The notes beneath the pieces were generated by a model that had not been told where the DNA came from, made no database searches, and saw nothing but the letters and a program-made list of their open reading frames with translations. DNA of 64,000 nt. Origin: Sipunculus nudus (lineage: Eukaryota > Annelida > Sipuncula > Golfingiida > Sipunculidae). The stretch spans positions 70,240,659 through 70,304,658 of the forward strand of contig CM049313.1 of assembly GCA_026874595.1 (NCBI GenBank), written 5' to 3'. Shown here piece by piece: positions 25,051 to 38,231 of this stretch. A program made the translations under genes and the position numbers. Position 1 is the stretch's first letter. Each line of letters opens with the position of its first letter.

Positions 25051-26512
25051 TTCATTTTAAGTTCAGTGAATAAAATATATAATACATGTCAGCCAGCGCA
25101 TCTGCCATTTCTCTTTCTCTGGTCATTCTTCACCTACACAGGTATAGCCTAAGCTCGTTATTGTAAAGGTGTAACTGTACATGAATTCAAATACAATCAT
25201 GAGACAGACATCATTTATAGTTTCCTCTCTGTTCCTTTTTCACTCAATATGGCCATATGTACAATGTTACTACACCTGTATGCATCATTCAGACAGATGT
25301 AGCATTTACAGGTAGATTGTTAATTTGTATATGTTAATGAGGTATGCAGGTAACATTCAGGAAGTAAACTTTTTGAGTCAATTACTTGTGAAGGACATCT
25401 CAAACATTAGTGTCTTGTCGTGAAAACATGCTACTTATGTAGGTATGCTCAAATGATAACATTCTGATTGCAGCACAATAGATATGACCATGGTATCCTG
25501 CACTTGCATCAATGTCAAATCAAGTTTGCATGATGCTACATAGCAGTGTTCATTTCAAATATATATGAATGAATACCAGGTGGAAGCCTTTATGATGCCA
25601 GTCAGATGGTTTTATGAATTTCTAGATGCAAAACAGGGAACTTATAATTCTCTCCATGTAAAAGGATTACATCTGTAATCCACCAACATCTGTAATCCAC
25701 CAGGCTTGCAACATCAAAAAACAAAAATACTCCAGGTGATAATTACAATGTTGCCAAAAGCTCAAAATAACATTCATCTTTCTCATTCATATTATAAATT
25801 AAAATCTTTATTTATTTTACAGGGATTGTACAACTAATTATATATTTTCTAATATATGGCACTTCCATGGCTGGGATGGTAGTCTCTGTTTTTCATTGGT
25901 CCAATATTACTGTATTTTATAACATGGGTTCCTTGCAGAACTTGAGAACTGCTCATTCACTAAATGGCTTTCCACATATATAATGGTGCTTGTGATAAGA
26001 GGTTCCACTGGCTGTCAGTCACGGTTACTATTCACCTGTTATAAATGTTAGAGCCAGCTATCAATCTTCCTTTTCTAGAGATTTTTTATGATTTCCTGTT
26101 AAGTTAAGTTATTATAATGCCTCAATGATGGATGTATGATCTGGTTTATCTTCAGGTTGTTATTAAGCACACCAGTGTTGACAAACAGAAATAAAAATTG
26201 TAATCTTACATGGCTTTTTGCTTGTGCTGAGTAAAAGGTTAAAAGTTGCAAGACATCTTAGCAAAAGTCTGGTTTGTCTGATTTGTCTGTTGAATGTGTT
26301 TGGATTATTTTGGCAGAACCCCCCCCCCCAAATGTTACAAACAATATAATATAACAAATAAAGATATGGATATAAATTTTAGAAATGGCCTTCCTGTGCT
26401 GTTGGATTGGCATTTTTCTTGCCTTTTGTTAAAAAAGGTTCAAGGAATTATGTTTAGTTTAAAGGTGTCAAATATCAGAGTAAGCCAATATAATATAACT
26501 TTTATGTTTCAG
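25051..26512. other. Probable intron of the ADAMTS-like gene
   Basis: The stretch ends in a 3' splice site TTTTATGTTTCAG at 26500-26512. No earlier propeptide exon was recognised. A 17-bp local duplication (ACATCTGTAATCCACCA) is at 25669-25703, and a C11 tract is near 26319-26329. Confidence 0.5.
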
Positions 26513-26678
26513 ACAGGGTTACTGAAGACCAGTCAGGGAGATTACTTTATAGAGCCGGTGAAGGGGCACATCACCGACGAGAACACGCAGCATCCTCACG
26601 TGGTGTATAAGCACCAGCCTCATCTTAAACATCAGCATCATAGCGAGAAACATCATCGAGGTACATGCGGAGTTACAG
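26513..26678 (+). CDS. ADAMTS-family metalloprotease, propeptide exon (internal)
   Basis: An internal coding exon of a secreted, zinc-dependent extracellular-matrix protease. It is bounded by TTTTATGTTTCAG (acceptor) and ACAG/GTAGGC (donor). It encodes 55 residues plus one base in the frame starting ACA-GGG-TTA. The first third, GLLKTSQGDYFIEPV, matches the conserved end of ADAMTS propeptides (G-x-x-x-T-x-x-x-x-Y-x-I-E-P). It is followed by HPHVVYK, a typical ADAMTS phrase, a histidine-rich linker and TCGVT, the conserved late-propeptide cysteine implicated in latency. The exon ends in phase 1 and joins 38232 to make aspartate. HPHVVYK and CGV are seen in ADAMTS7/12 and 6/10 relatives. The subfamily is not certain. 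The exon is only part of a 152-codon chance frame that starts in the intron. An alternative donor at CGAG/GTACAT (26660) would lose the CGV motif. Confidence 0.9.
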
Positions 26679-27570
26679 GTAGGCTTGTCTTCTCATACAG
26701 ACATATACACATGCACACTCACACTATACACTTTACTCAGATATTTGAATAAAATAGGCTGTTTTGAAGTTTAAGCTCTCCTGCTGCCACCCTGGCCTTG
26801 CAGTAATTGTCAGTCCAGCCCATGGCAAGGCCCAAGCATATTTTATATATAATACAAAAAGGAATATGTTTCAACCATTATACTTCCAGGAGCAGAGAGA
26901 AATATACATTTTGTGGTGTTTTTATGATATGTATATAACATATGTAAAAATATGTGCAAATATACTTTATGCTTTTGAAAATAGGCTATACCTGTTCATG
27001 TTTAATATCAGAGCACAATACACATCATACCTGCAAGAACAGAAATATCATTTTAATCAATTTATTTATGTGACATAAATTAAAGAAAAGGAGTAACTAA
27101 AAGAAAAGAAGTAAATCTCCTAAAAACATAAAAACCAGTATGAAATGATTTGGAAAAGTATCACACAGCTGTACTTAATCACATTAAGGGTCAATACAAA
27201 AACCGTAAACATCTTTATGTTATGTAACATGTATATAAACTATAAGATATGTATACTCAGGTACAAGTCTCAGTCAAGATTTATGTTGGACCTTACAAAG
27301 CTTAATTGAAGCTGTTTTTTCTGGTCTTCATAATACACATTTATTTATGTCTTTGACAAGGACTATTCATCGTGTGTTAATTAAACATTTATTTGGAACC
27401 ACAACAGAAAACATGATTGAACAGTCGGGGTGTGGTTCTACTTACAGAGTACCTTGAGTGTCAGGCTGATGTATGCTTCTAGTATTGTTTACTATCAGTT
27501 CTCTCCAAGATGTGAGCACTTGTAGCTTAGTATTTTGATCCACTCATTTATAAATACTGGCATGTTTTGA

Positions 27571-27835
27571 CAGTGGGGCTTGGACAGTTAAGGGGTAAAA
27601 TGTTTGGCTCTCCCCTCTGATGACCCAGGTTTGATCCCCAATGTGGCTATGAGAGTGGGTTATAGTGGCCCGTCCAAGGCGAGTGGTTTTCTCTGGGCTC
27701 TCCGGTTTCCTCCGCCTCTAGACACTACCAATTGCCACAACCTGAGCCGGTGAGCCATGGAGAGTGCCTAGATTAGTTATTATATCTATTTGTACAAGCC
27801 ATGTAAAACAAATAAAGTTTAAATGAAAACAATTA
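27571..27835 (+). repeat. tRNA-derived SINE with V-like central domain
   Basis: The head has GGACAGTTAAGGGGTAAAA (A-box-like) and GGTTTGATCCC (B-box-like), then a central block with TTTTCTCTGGGCTCTCCGG and TTTCCTCCGCC. The latter resembles the conserved central domain of V-SINE-type elements (CTCCGGTTTCCTCC). The 3' end is AT-rich with AAATAAAG. It is unrelated to the SINE at 8 and 18 kb. The domain name is from memory and should be checked. Confidence 0.65.
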
Positions 27836-28337
27836 TCCACACTTGGTAACTACAATGGTAATTAATGTTACAACAAATTATGTAACAGATAGTGTAACCC
27901 TTTCATAGAAACTTGAAATTGAAAAAAAAAAAAAACAGGTAAAGTGATTTATTATTTCTATTATTAAACTAAAATTGCATTTCACATATATCGCAATATG
28001 TGTTATATACTGAAAGCTTAGTCTCTGTCCACATATATGAACATGGACTTTAAACATAAAAAGCCTTTGAATAACATTTATTCACACATACAAAGTTTGC
28101 CTTAATTTCAGATAAATTTACACCTACAAAGATGGCATTAACATCAGATATATCAAAAGAGGGTTGTGGGGAATATTGGGGTAGAGAATAAGGATTGCTA
28201 CACTCTGTTTTACTGGAAGTTTTTCAACTCAGCTCTCAATACTTATAATACAGGGCATATTCAACACATACCAGTTAACTACTGGAGTTGTTCAACTTCT
28301 TCAGTATACACTCAGATTTCATGTGTATAATAACATA

Positions 28338-29427
28338 CCGTATTTATTCTAATTTGGCGACCACTTAAAAATAATTAATTTTCTCAGAGGTCGAGAAAAT
28401 GGAGGATATTTGAAAATTATCTTCATGCAGAATTTTCGGTGGTCGAGATATTAGAGGCATGCGGTTTGATAACCTTCCGTAGAGACGCAGAGCCGCTCTG
28501 ACACTCGAGCGGTCATATGAATTGAGTGATAATTTGGTCGTATATAAGTTTGTTTTGTAAGCTTAACAGTATTTTCTACAAACGGGCTTCCAACCGTCAC
28601 ATATCATGAATTATACGCAGTCCGCAAATGATTAATCAAACTGAGCTCAATCACTTTACAAAGTGATCACTTCGCGTATAGGTACGATCACTTGACATAG
28701 ACGGCAACTCATGTAACCACCAGTTGTTTCAAGTTAACCCGCCAGGCGGCGATATCGGCGGGCCGAAAAGGGACAAGCAGCTGCGTCAAGTTGGAAGAAG
28801 ACTTTATAAAAAATAACTGCCTATTATCAGATAACTTTTATTTGCATAATACGTAATGAATATAGGAAAGTAAAGGCGCGTTAAAATATATACGACCGAA
28901 AATGGTCTTAGCTCGCGTGCCCTCGATCAGGCCTCGTTTGATACGCGCGGTCACCCATCCAAAAACTAACCGGGGTCGTTTAGACTTAACTAAGATGACA
29001 GTTCCACCTGCATCACAGTTGTTCCACCACGCGTACTTTACAGCATTTTCTAAATATTATTGCTGAAGATCCCACTTGAATTGCACACGAGGCACGCGCG
29101 TACCACGAATGGTACGTACACGAGTTTGCTTCGTCACACCCATTTGGTTCTTGAACGCTTTATCATGTTTATATATTATGAAAAACGCATCTTTGTAACT
29201 TCATAAATTTGATTGGAAGCAAGTTTGATGTGAATGCCCAGTGTAATAAGAATCTAGTCAGATACAAACTGCGGTGCCCGTGAGGGACGGAGGCATTTCA
29301 CCCTTAACATCGTCGACAGAAAACATCGTCGGCAGTCGAGAAATTAGAGTCATTTAAGAAAATATGCTTTCAAAATATTTTTTGGGGTCGAGAAATAAGA
29401 GGGATCGCCAAACTGGAATAAATACGG
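28338..29427. mobile_element. Non-autonomous DNA transposon with TA target duplication
   Basis: The left end CCGTATTTATTCTAATTTGG and the right end, read inverted as CCGTATTTATTCCAGTTTGG, form ~26-bp terminal inverted repeats continuing into GCGA. Both are flanked by TA (28336-28337 and 29428-29429), which fits the Tc1/mariner/pogo superfamily or another TA-targeting group. A second inner motif GAGAAAAT/GAGAAATAAGAG occurs near both ends (28393, 29340, 29388). The interior is distinctly richer in CpG (for example 28440-28510, 28735-28790, 28880-29120) than the surrounding intron and has no transposase frame. Confidence 0.8.
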
Positions 29428-31256
29428 TATTGAAACTTGAAATAACAAGCAGAGATATTGTAAATAACTGACTGTAGGAAAGAGGAAGGGTGCTAGATGC
29501 ACTGCAGGGAATAATAAAAAAAGTGGATCACAAAAAGCAGTTGGTCTCTGTAATCATTTCATGGATGGCTAAAAGAATAAATATGATTAATCACACTCAA
29601 TTATAAGACAAGTGAGTGAGGAAATCAGGGCTTAGCCAGAGTCTGCTCACTAGACCACCATCCTGATATAAAAAGATCCCCTGACATTATGCAGTAACTA
29701 CAGCCAGCTGCTGGGATTGTATGGAAGTGGGTAAAAACCCATTCCCCGGCAGACAGATACTATCAGTGAACACACGGGACAATGTGATGTTGTATGTACT
29801 CAGGTATTCAAGCCAGAGATCAACTGGCTACAAGTAGTACCCCTAAGGCACCTAGGTGCATGACAGATACTTCTCACTTCATCCATTAAATATATATAGC
29901 CATCACAGTCCAGGGGTGGAAAATTATACAAATCTACTAGTATGAGAGGTCTAAGTTGCAGGAAATCTCAATAGATTACCTGGTCCAGTTGGATTTTTTC
30001 AAAGATGCTTTTCCCAGAATATTTCTTTAAATTTTATATGTCCATTTTCACTATATTTGTAAATTGACTTTGTTCATTATGAGGGGTGGTTAGACACAAT
30101 CTTTGCTTCAGAAAATCATACAGAAATACTGTAATAACAATAAAAGATGCCTTTTATGGGAGTACATTTATATCCTAAAATGAGACTCAGATCTTTCATT
30201 TATTTTTGTATTATATCTTATAAATACTTGTGGCATTAGATTTTTCAGAGTAAGATTTACATACATTCTTAGCCCTTTTGAAGTGCTGGTGTTAGTATTA
30301 CTGCAATTAATAATGGTATAACATCATATAAAATACATTATATTAATATACCATATTTAATCATATATATATTTATAAATCTAGATTAAACAATAAAATT
30401 AAATATGATTGCAATGATTATCAGATCTTGTATGAGATTTGAATTAAACAAATTCTTAATATTATATAGCATACTGTATCAATATCAAGATAGCTGTATA
30501 AGTTGATGTGGCTAAAGCTTTCTGTAGTTCATACATAATCCAGAAGTAACCTGAGGGAATATACATGTAGATATAGGAGTGTTTATAAATTTACAATCAG
30601 GACAACTGTACTGTTGTATATATGCATCTTTCAACAGCTGCTTGTGCATGTGGTGTGTGGTAGGGGGTTTGGGGGTGGCATGGCATCGTATAATATATGT
30701 GTGCATCACTGTACAGTTTGGTATAAACATTGGTTTAATATTGAGGGATTTATGATGGTGGCCTTTGTTCTGTATCCTATACATTAGTCTATGAGTACCT
30801 GGAGGGGACATAGGGAGAGGTAATTGTGAGTTCCTGTTGTGTTCAGGTACAGATCAGACAGGCAGTTGTATGATCCCTGCTAATTCACAGCACCATTTCT
30901 TTCTATCTTTGTATACATATATTTATTCTAACAGTAAGGGTAATTGACTACAGGTTCAGAGATTGACTGGTTCTGTGTTAGCAACTGTTCCCAGATAACT
31001 ATATCTAGGTAAATGTAAGACAGGTGTGACCTAAAGGGGTAGAAATACGATGTTCAATGTTTAATGCTTTCATCTCTAAGAGGGATTACTCAATTCTGCA
31101 AAAAAGAGTGATTCCAAATTGCCTCTTATGGACTTTTTAACTTTAATTTTGATATAATTATTTTCTGCCAATCAGACCTGTCAAAGTTGCATGAGAAGAA
31201 AACATCATGCTCCTTTCCTTCTTGATAATCATTAACCTAGATATTACTGGTGACAT

Positions 31257-34200
31257 GTCTTCTGTTGTCCCTGCTGGAGGTTCTGCCATTGGCCTTGTAA
31301 TTCTTGCTACTTATACCTTTCTGCTGGTGATTCTGTCATAGGCCTTGTAATGCTGGTTACTTATGCCTTTCTGCTGGAGGTTCTGCCATTGGCCTTGTAA
31401 TTCTTGCTACTTATACCTTTCTGCTGGTGATTCTGTCATAGGCCTTGTAATGCTGGTTACTTATGCCTTTCTGCTGGAGGTTCTGCCATTGGCCTTGTAA
31501 TTCTTGCTACTTATACCTTTCTGCTGGTGATTCTGTCATAGGCCTTGTAATGCTGGTTACTTATGCCTTTCTGCTGGAGGTTCTGCCATTGGCCTTGTAA
31601 TTCTTGCTACTTATACCTTTCTGCTGGTGATTCTGTCATAGGCCTTGTAATAGTGGTTACTTATACCTTTCTGCTGGAGATTCTGCCATTGGCCTTGTAA
31701 TTCTGGTTACTTATACCTTTCTGCTGGAGGTTCTGCCATTGGCCTTGAAATTCTGGTTACTTATACCTTTCTGCTGGAGGTTCTGCCATTGGCCTTGTAA
31801 TTATGGCTAATAATACCTTTCTGCTGGTGATTCTGTCATAGGCCTTGTAATTATGGTTACTTATGCCTTTCTGCTGGAGGTTCTGCCATTGGCCTTGAAA
31901 TTCTGGTTACTTATACCTTTCTGCTGGAGGTTCTGCCATTGGCCTTGAAATTCTGGTTACTTATACCTTTCTGCTGGAGGTTCTGCCATTGGCCTTGTAA
32001 TTCTTGCTACTTATACCTTTGACGGTGATTCTGTCATAGGCCTTGTTATTATGGTTACTTATGCCTTTCTGCTGGAGGTTCTGCCATTGGCCTTGAAATG
32101 CTGGTTACTTATGTCTTTCTGCTGGAGGTTCTGCCATTGGCCTTGAAATTCTGGTTACTTATACCTTTCTGCTGGAGGTTCTGCCATTGGCCTTGAAATG
32201 CTGGTTACTTATACCTTTCTGCTGGAGGTTCTGCCATTGGCCTTGAAATTCTGGTTACTTATACCTTTCTGCTGGAGGTTCTGCCATTGGCCTTGTAATT
32301 CTTGCTACTTATACCTTTCTGCTGGTGATTCTGTCATAGGCCTTGTAATTATGGTTACTTATGCCTTTCTGCTGGAGGTTCTGCCATTGGCCTTGAAATT
32401 CTGGTTACTTATACCTTTCTGCTGGAGGTTCTGCCATTGGCCTTGAAATTCTGGTTACTTATACCTTTCTGCTGGAGGTTCTGCCATTGGCCTTGTAATT
32501 CTTGCTACTTATACCTTTCTGCTGGTGATTCTGTCATAGGCCTTGTAATTATGGTTACTTATACCTTTCTGCTTGAGGTTCTGCCATTGGCCTTGTAATT
32601 CTGGTTACTTATACCTTTCTGCTGGAGGTTCTGCCATTGGCCTTGAAATGCTGGTTACTTATACCTTTCTGCTGGAGGTTCTGCCATTTGCTTTGTAATG
32701 CTTGTTACTTATACCTTTCTGCTGGTGATTCTGCCATTGGCCTTGTAATTCTGGTTAATTATACCTTTCTGCTGGAGGTATTGCCATTGGCCTTGTAATT
32801 CTGGTTACTTATGTCTTTCAGCTGGAGATTCCGACATTAGCCATGTAATGCTGGATCTCATGCCTTTCTGCTGGAGGTTCTGCCATTGGCCTTGTAATTC
32901 TTGCTACTTATACCTTTCTGCTGGTGATTCTGTCATAGGCCTTGTAATTATGGTTACTTATGCCTTTCTGCTGGAGGTTCTGCCATTGGCCTTGTAATTA
33001 TGGTTACTTATGTCTTTCTGCTGGAGGTTCTGCCATTGGCCTTGAAATTCTGGTTACTTATACCTTTCTGCTGGAGATTCTGCCATTGGCCTTGAAATGC
33101 TGGTTACTTATACCTTTCTGCTGGAGGTTCTGCCATTGGCCTTGAAATTCTGGTTACTTATACCTTTCTGCTGGAGGTTCTGCCATTGGCCTTGTAATTC
33201 TTGCTACTTATACCTTTCTGCTGGTGATTCTGTCATAGGCCTTGTAATTATGGTTACTTATGCCTTTCTGCTGGAGGTTCTGCCATTGGCCTTGTAATTA
33301 TGGTTACTTATGTCTTTCTGCTGGAGGTTCTGCCATTGGCCTTGAAATTCTGGTTACTTATACCTTTCTGCTGGAGGTTCTGCCATTGGCCTTGAAATGC
33401 TGGTTACTTATACCTTTCTGCTGGAGGTTCTGCCATTTGCCTTGTAATGCTGGTTACTTATACCTTTCTGCTGGTGATTCTGCCATTGGCCTTATAATTC
33501 TGGTTACTTATACCTTTCTCCTGGAGGTTCTGCCATTGGCCTTGTAATTCTTGCTACTTATACCTTTCTGCTGGTGATTCTGTCATAGGCCTTGTAATTA
33601 TGGTTACTTATGCCTTTCTGCTGGAGGTTCTGCCATTGGCCTTGTAATTATGGTTACTTATGTCTTTCTGCTGGAGGTTCTGCCATTGGCCTTGAAATTC
33701 TGGTTACTTATACCTTTCTGCTGGAGGTTCTGCCATTGGCCTTGAAATGCTGGTTACTTATACCTTTCTGCTGGAGGTTCTGCCATTGGCCTTGAAATTC
33801 TGGTTACTTATACCTTTCTGCTGGAGGTTCTGCCATTGGCCTTGTAATTCTTGCTACTTATACCTTTCTGCTGGTGATTCTGTCATAGGCCTTGTAATTA
33901 TGGTTACTTATGCCTTTCTGCTGGAGGTTCTGCCATTGGCCTTGTAATTATGGTTACTTATGTCTTTCTGCTGGAGGTTCTGCCATTGGCCTTGAAATTC
34001 TGGTTACTTATACCTTTCTGCTGGAGGTTCTGCCATTGGCCTTGAAATGCTGGTTACTTATACCTTTCTGCTGGAGGTTCTGCCATTTGCCTTGTAATGC
34101 TGGTTACTTATACCTTTCTGCTGGTGATTCTGCCATTGGCCTTATAATTCTGGTTACTTATACCTTTCTCCTGGAGGTTCTGCCAATTGCCTTGTAATTC

Positions 34201-37200
34201 TTGCTACTTATACCTTTCTGCTGGTGATTCTGTCATAGGCCTTGTAATTATGGTTACTTATACCTTTCTGCTGGAGGTTCTGCCATTGGCCTTGTAATTC
34301 TGGTTACTTATACCTTTCTGCTGGAGGTTCTGCCATTGGCCTTGTAATTCTGGTTACTAATACCTTTCTGTTTGAGTTTCTGCCATTGCCCTTGTAATTC
34401 ATGTTACTTATACCTTTCTGCTGGAGGTTCTGCCATTTGCTTTGTAATGCTTGTTACTAATACCTTTCTGTTTGAGTTTCTGCCATTGCCCTTGTAATTC
34501 ATGTTACTTATACCTTTCTGCTGGAGGTTCTGCCATTTGCTTTGTAATGCTTGTTACTAATACCTTTCTGTTTGAGTTTCTGCCATTGCCCTTGTAATTC
34601 ATGTTACTTATACCTTTCTGCTGGAGGTTCTGCCATTGGCCTTGAAATTCTGGTTACTTATACCTTTCTGCTGGAGGTTCTGCCATTGGCCTTGTAATTC
34701 TGGCTAATAATACCTTTCTGCTGGTGATTCTGTCATAGGCCTTGTAATTATGGTTACTTATGCCTTTCTGCTGGAGGTTCTGCCATTGGCCTTGAAATTC
34801 TGGTTACTTATACCTTTCTGCTGGAGGTTCTGCTATTGGCCTTGAAATTCTGGTTACTTATACCTTTCTGCTGGAGGTTCTGCCATTGGCCTTGTAATTC
34901 TTGCTACTTATACCTTTCTGCTGGTGATTCTGTCATAGGCCTTGTAATTATGGTTACTTATGCCTTTCTGCTGGAGGTTCTGCCATTGGCCTTGTAATTA
35001 TGGTTACTTATGTCTTTCTGCTGGAGGTTCTGCCATTGGCCTTGAAATTCTGGTTACTTATACCTTTCTGCTGGAGGTTCTGCCATTGGCCTTGAAATGC
35101 TGGTTACTTATGTCTTTCTGCTGGAGGTTCTGCCATTGGCCTTGAAATTCTGGTTACTTATACCTTTCTGCTGGAGGTTCTGCCATTGGCCTTGAAATGC
35201 TGGTTACTTATACCTTTCTGCTGGAGGTTCTGCCATTGGCCTTGAAATTCTGGTTACTTATACCTTTCTGCTGGAGGTTCTGCCATTGGCCTTGTAATTC
35301 TTGCTACTTATACCTTTCTGTTGGTGATTCTGTCATAGGCCTTTTAATTATGGTTACTTATGCCTTTCTGCTGGAGGTTCTGCCATTGGCCTTGAAATTC
35401 TGGTTACTTATACCTTTCTGCTGGAGGTTCTGCCATTGGCCTTGAAATTCTGGTTACTTATACCTTTCTGCTGGAGGTTCTGCCATTGGCCTTGTAATTC
35501 TTGCTACTTATACCTTTCTGCTGGTGATTCTGTCATAGGCCTTGTAATTCTGGTTACTTATACCTTTCTGCTGGAGGTTCTGCCATTGGCCTTGTAATTC
35601 TGGTTACTTATACCTTTCTGCTGGAGGTTCTGCCATTGGCCTTGAAATGCTGGTTACTTATACCTTTCTGCTGGAGGTTCTGCCATTTGCTTTGTAATGC
35701 TTGTTACTTATACCTTTCTGCTGGTGATTCTGCCATTGGCCTTGTAATTCTGGTTAATTATACCTTTCTGCTGGAGGTTCTGCCATTGGCCTTGTAATTC
35801 TGGTTACTTATGTCTTTCAGCTGGAGATTCCGACATTAGCCATGTAATGCTGGATCTCATGCCTTTCTGCTGGAGGTTCTGCCATTGGCCTTGTAATTCT
35901 TGCTACTTATACCTTTCTGCTGGTGATTCTGTCATAGGCCTTGTAATTATGGTTACTTATGCCTTTCTGCTGGAGGTTCTGCCATTGGCCTTGTAATTAT
36001 GGTTACTTATGTCTTTCTGCTGGAGGTTCTGCCATTGGCCTTGAAATTCTGGTTACTTATACCTTTCTGCTGGAGGTTCTGCCATTGGCCTTGAAATGCT
36101 GGTTACTTATACCTTTCTGCTGGAGGTTCTGCCATTGGCCTTGAAATTCTGGTTACTTATACCTTTCTGCTGGAGGTTCTGCCATTGGCCTTGTAATTCT
36201 TGCTACTTATACCTTTCTGCTGGTGATTCTGTCATAGGCCTTGTAATTATGGTTACTTATGCCTTTCTGCTGGAGGTTCTGCCATTGGCCTTGTAATTAT
36301 GGTTACTTATGTCTTTCTGCTGGAGGTTCTGCCATTGGCCTTGAAATTCTGGTTACTTATACCTTTCTGCTGGAGGTTCTGCCATTGGCCTTGAAATGCT
36401 GGTTACTTATACCTTTCTGCTGGAGGTTCTGCCATTTGCCTTGTAATGCTGGTTACTTATACCTTTCTGCTGGTGATTCTGCCATTGGCCTTATAATTCT
36501 GGTTACTTATACCTTTCTCCTGGAGGTTCTGCCATTGGCCTTGTAATTCTTGCTACTTATACCTTTCTGCTGGTGATTCTGTCATAGGCCTTGTAATTCT
36601 GGTTACTTATACCTTTCTGCTGGAGGTTCTGCCATTGGCCTTGTAATTCTGGTTACTTATACCTTTCTGCTGGAGGTTCTGCCATTGGCCTTGTAATTCT
36701 GGTTACTAATACCTTTCTGTTTGAGTTTCTGCCATTGCCCTTGTAATTCATGTTACTTATACCTTTCTGCTGGAGGTTCTGCCATTTGCTTTGTAATGCT
36801 TGTTACTTATACCTTTCTGCTGGTGATTCTGCCATTGGCCTTATAATTCTGGTTACTTATACCTTTCTCCTGGAGGTTCTGCCATTGGCCTCGTAATTCT
36901 GGTTACTCATGTCTTTCAGCTGGAGATTCTGACATTAGCCTTGTAATGCTGGTTCTCATGCCTTTCTGTAGAAGTTTCTGCCATTGGCCTTGTAATTCTG
37001 GTTAATTATACCTTTCTGCTGGAGGTTCTGCCATTGGCCTTGTAATTCTGGTTACTTATGTCTTTCAGCTGGAGATTCCGACATTAGCCATGTATTGCTG
37101 GATCTCATGCCTTTCTGCAGGAGTTTCTGCCATTGGCCTTGTAATTCTGGTTACTTATACCTTTCTGCTGGAGGTTCTGCCATTGGCCTTGTAATTCTGG

Positions 37201-37990
37201 TTACTAATACCTTTCTGTTTGAGTTTCTGCCATTGGCATGGTAATGTTGGTTCTCACGCCTTTCTGCTTGAGTTTCTGCCATTGGCTTTGTACTTCTGGT
37301 TATTTATACCTTTCTACTGGAGGTTCTGTTACAGGCTTTGTAATTCTGGTTACTTATACCTTTCAGCAGGAGTTTCTGACATTGGCCTTGTAATCCTGAA
37401 TACTTGTTCCTTTCTGTTGGATGTTCTATTATTGACCTTGTAATTCTGGCTAATACCCTTCTGCTTGAGGTTCTATTATTGGCCTTGTAATTATGGATAC
37501 TTATGCCTTTCTGTTTGAGATTCTGACATTGGCCTTGTAATGCTGGTTACTTATGCCTTTCTGTTGGAGGTTCTGCCATTGGCCTTGTAATTCTGGTTAC
37601 TTATACCTTTCAGCTGGAGTTTTTCCCATTGGCCTTGTAATCATGGTTACTTATGCCTTTCTGCTGGAGGTTCTGCCATTGGCTTTGTAATTCTTGTTAC
37701 ATATACCTTTCAGCTGGAGTTTCTGCCATTGGCCTTGTAATTATGGTTACTTATGCCTTTCTGCTGGAGGTTATGCAATTGGCCTTGTTATTCTTGTTAC
37801 ATATACCCTTTCCCTAAAGGTTCTGCCGTTGGCCTTGTAACTTGTCACTTATGCCTTTCTGCTGGAGGTTCTGCCATTGGCCTTAAATTTCTGAATACTC
37901 CAAGTCACACCTTTCTCACGTTTGTTCTTGTTATTTTGGTTAAACATGTACCATTAGGTTGGAGATTTTGAACTCTTCCTTGTTTTCTTT
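31257..37990 (+). repeat. 50-bp satellite, about 134 copies, with higher-order repeats
   Basis: The unit reads approximately ACCTTTCTGCTGGAGGTTCT then GCCATTGGCCTTGTAATTCT then GGTTACTTAT. The first copies form near-identical 100-bp dimers (31311-31660). From about 32.2 to 34.2 kb there is a 650-bp higher-order unit made of 300+350 bp blocks, and a ~3.0-kb block (about 32.2-33.5 kb) is repeated at about 35.2-36.5 kb with an offset of 2999. The last ~800 bp is more diverged, as expected at an array edge. The many 61-95 codon frames (WRFCHWPCN..., LLEVLPLALK...) are translations of the repeat. Confidence 0.95.
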
Positions 37991-38231
37991 TGAAAGTTCA
38001 TACACTGTCCTTGTAATGCTTGTAACATACATGACTGTTGTAGGATCCTATATTATATCAAGATGGTTATATTTTGTTATCAACTGATCCGCCTTGAATG
38101 CAGTCCTAAATTTCTGATTCTGTTAGATTGTCTTTTCATGTGAAGCATTTTAGGCATCAAAAAGTGGGAAAAGAAGGAATAATTAATATATATGTATACA
38201 AAGAGGTAAACATATAATGTTCATGCTTCAG

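Larger units (their letters stand above)
26679..38231 (+). other. ADAMTS-like intron, 11,553 bp
   Basis: Begins GTAGGC and ends TTCATGCTTCAG. It contains a SINE, a TA-flanked DNA transposon and a 6.7-kb 50-bp satellite ending about 250 bases before the acceptor. Stretches 26700-27560, 27835-28335 and 29430-31250 show nothing supportable; the 104-codon frame at 26764-27078 and the 99-codon frame at 30512-30811 lack any domain. Confidence 0.85.

Noticed and set aside
26294-26512. Upstream part of the 152-codon frame as coding
   Set aside because: A good 3' splice site ends at 26512. The upstream residues include a C11-derived proline run and no ADAMTS character.
27571-27645. tRNA gene on the plus strand
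   Set aside because: It is only the tRNA-like head of a SINE. The anticodon and acceptor stems do not pair.
32198-36546. Repeated 61-95 codon frames (LLEVLPLALK, WRFCHWPCN)
   Set aside because: These are translations of the 50-bp satellite. They are identical at 650-bp and 2999-bp offsets and carry no protein signal.
21135-37990. Possible CRISPR arrays among the short tandem repeats
   Set aside because: Units are contiguous with no unique spacers of constant length, and the genome is eukaryotic.
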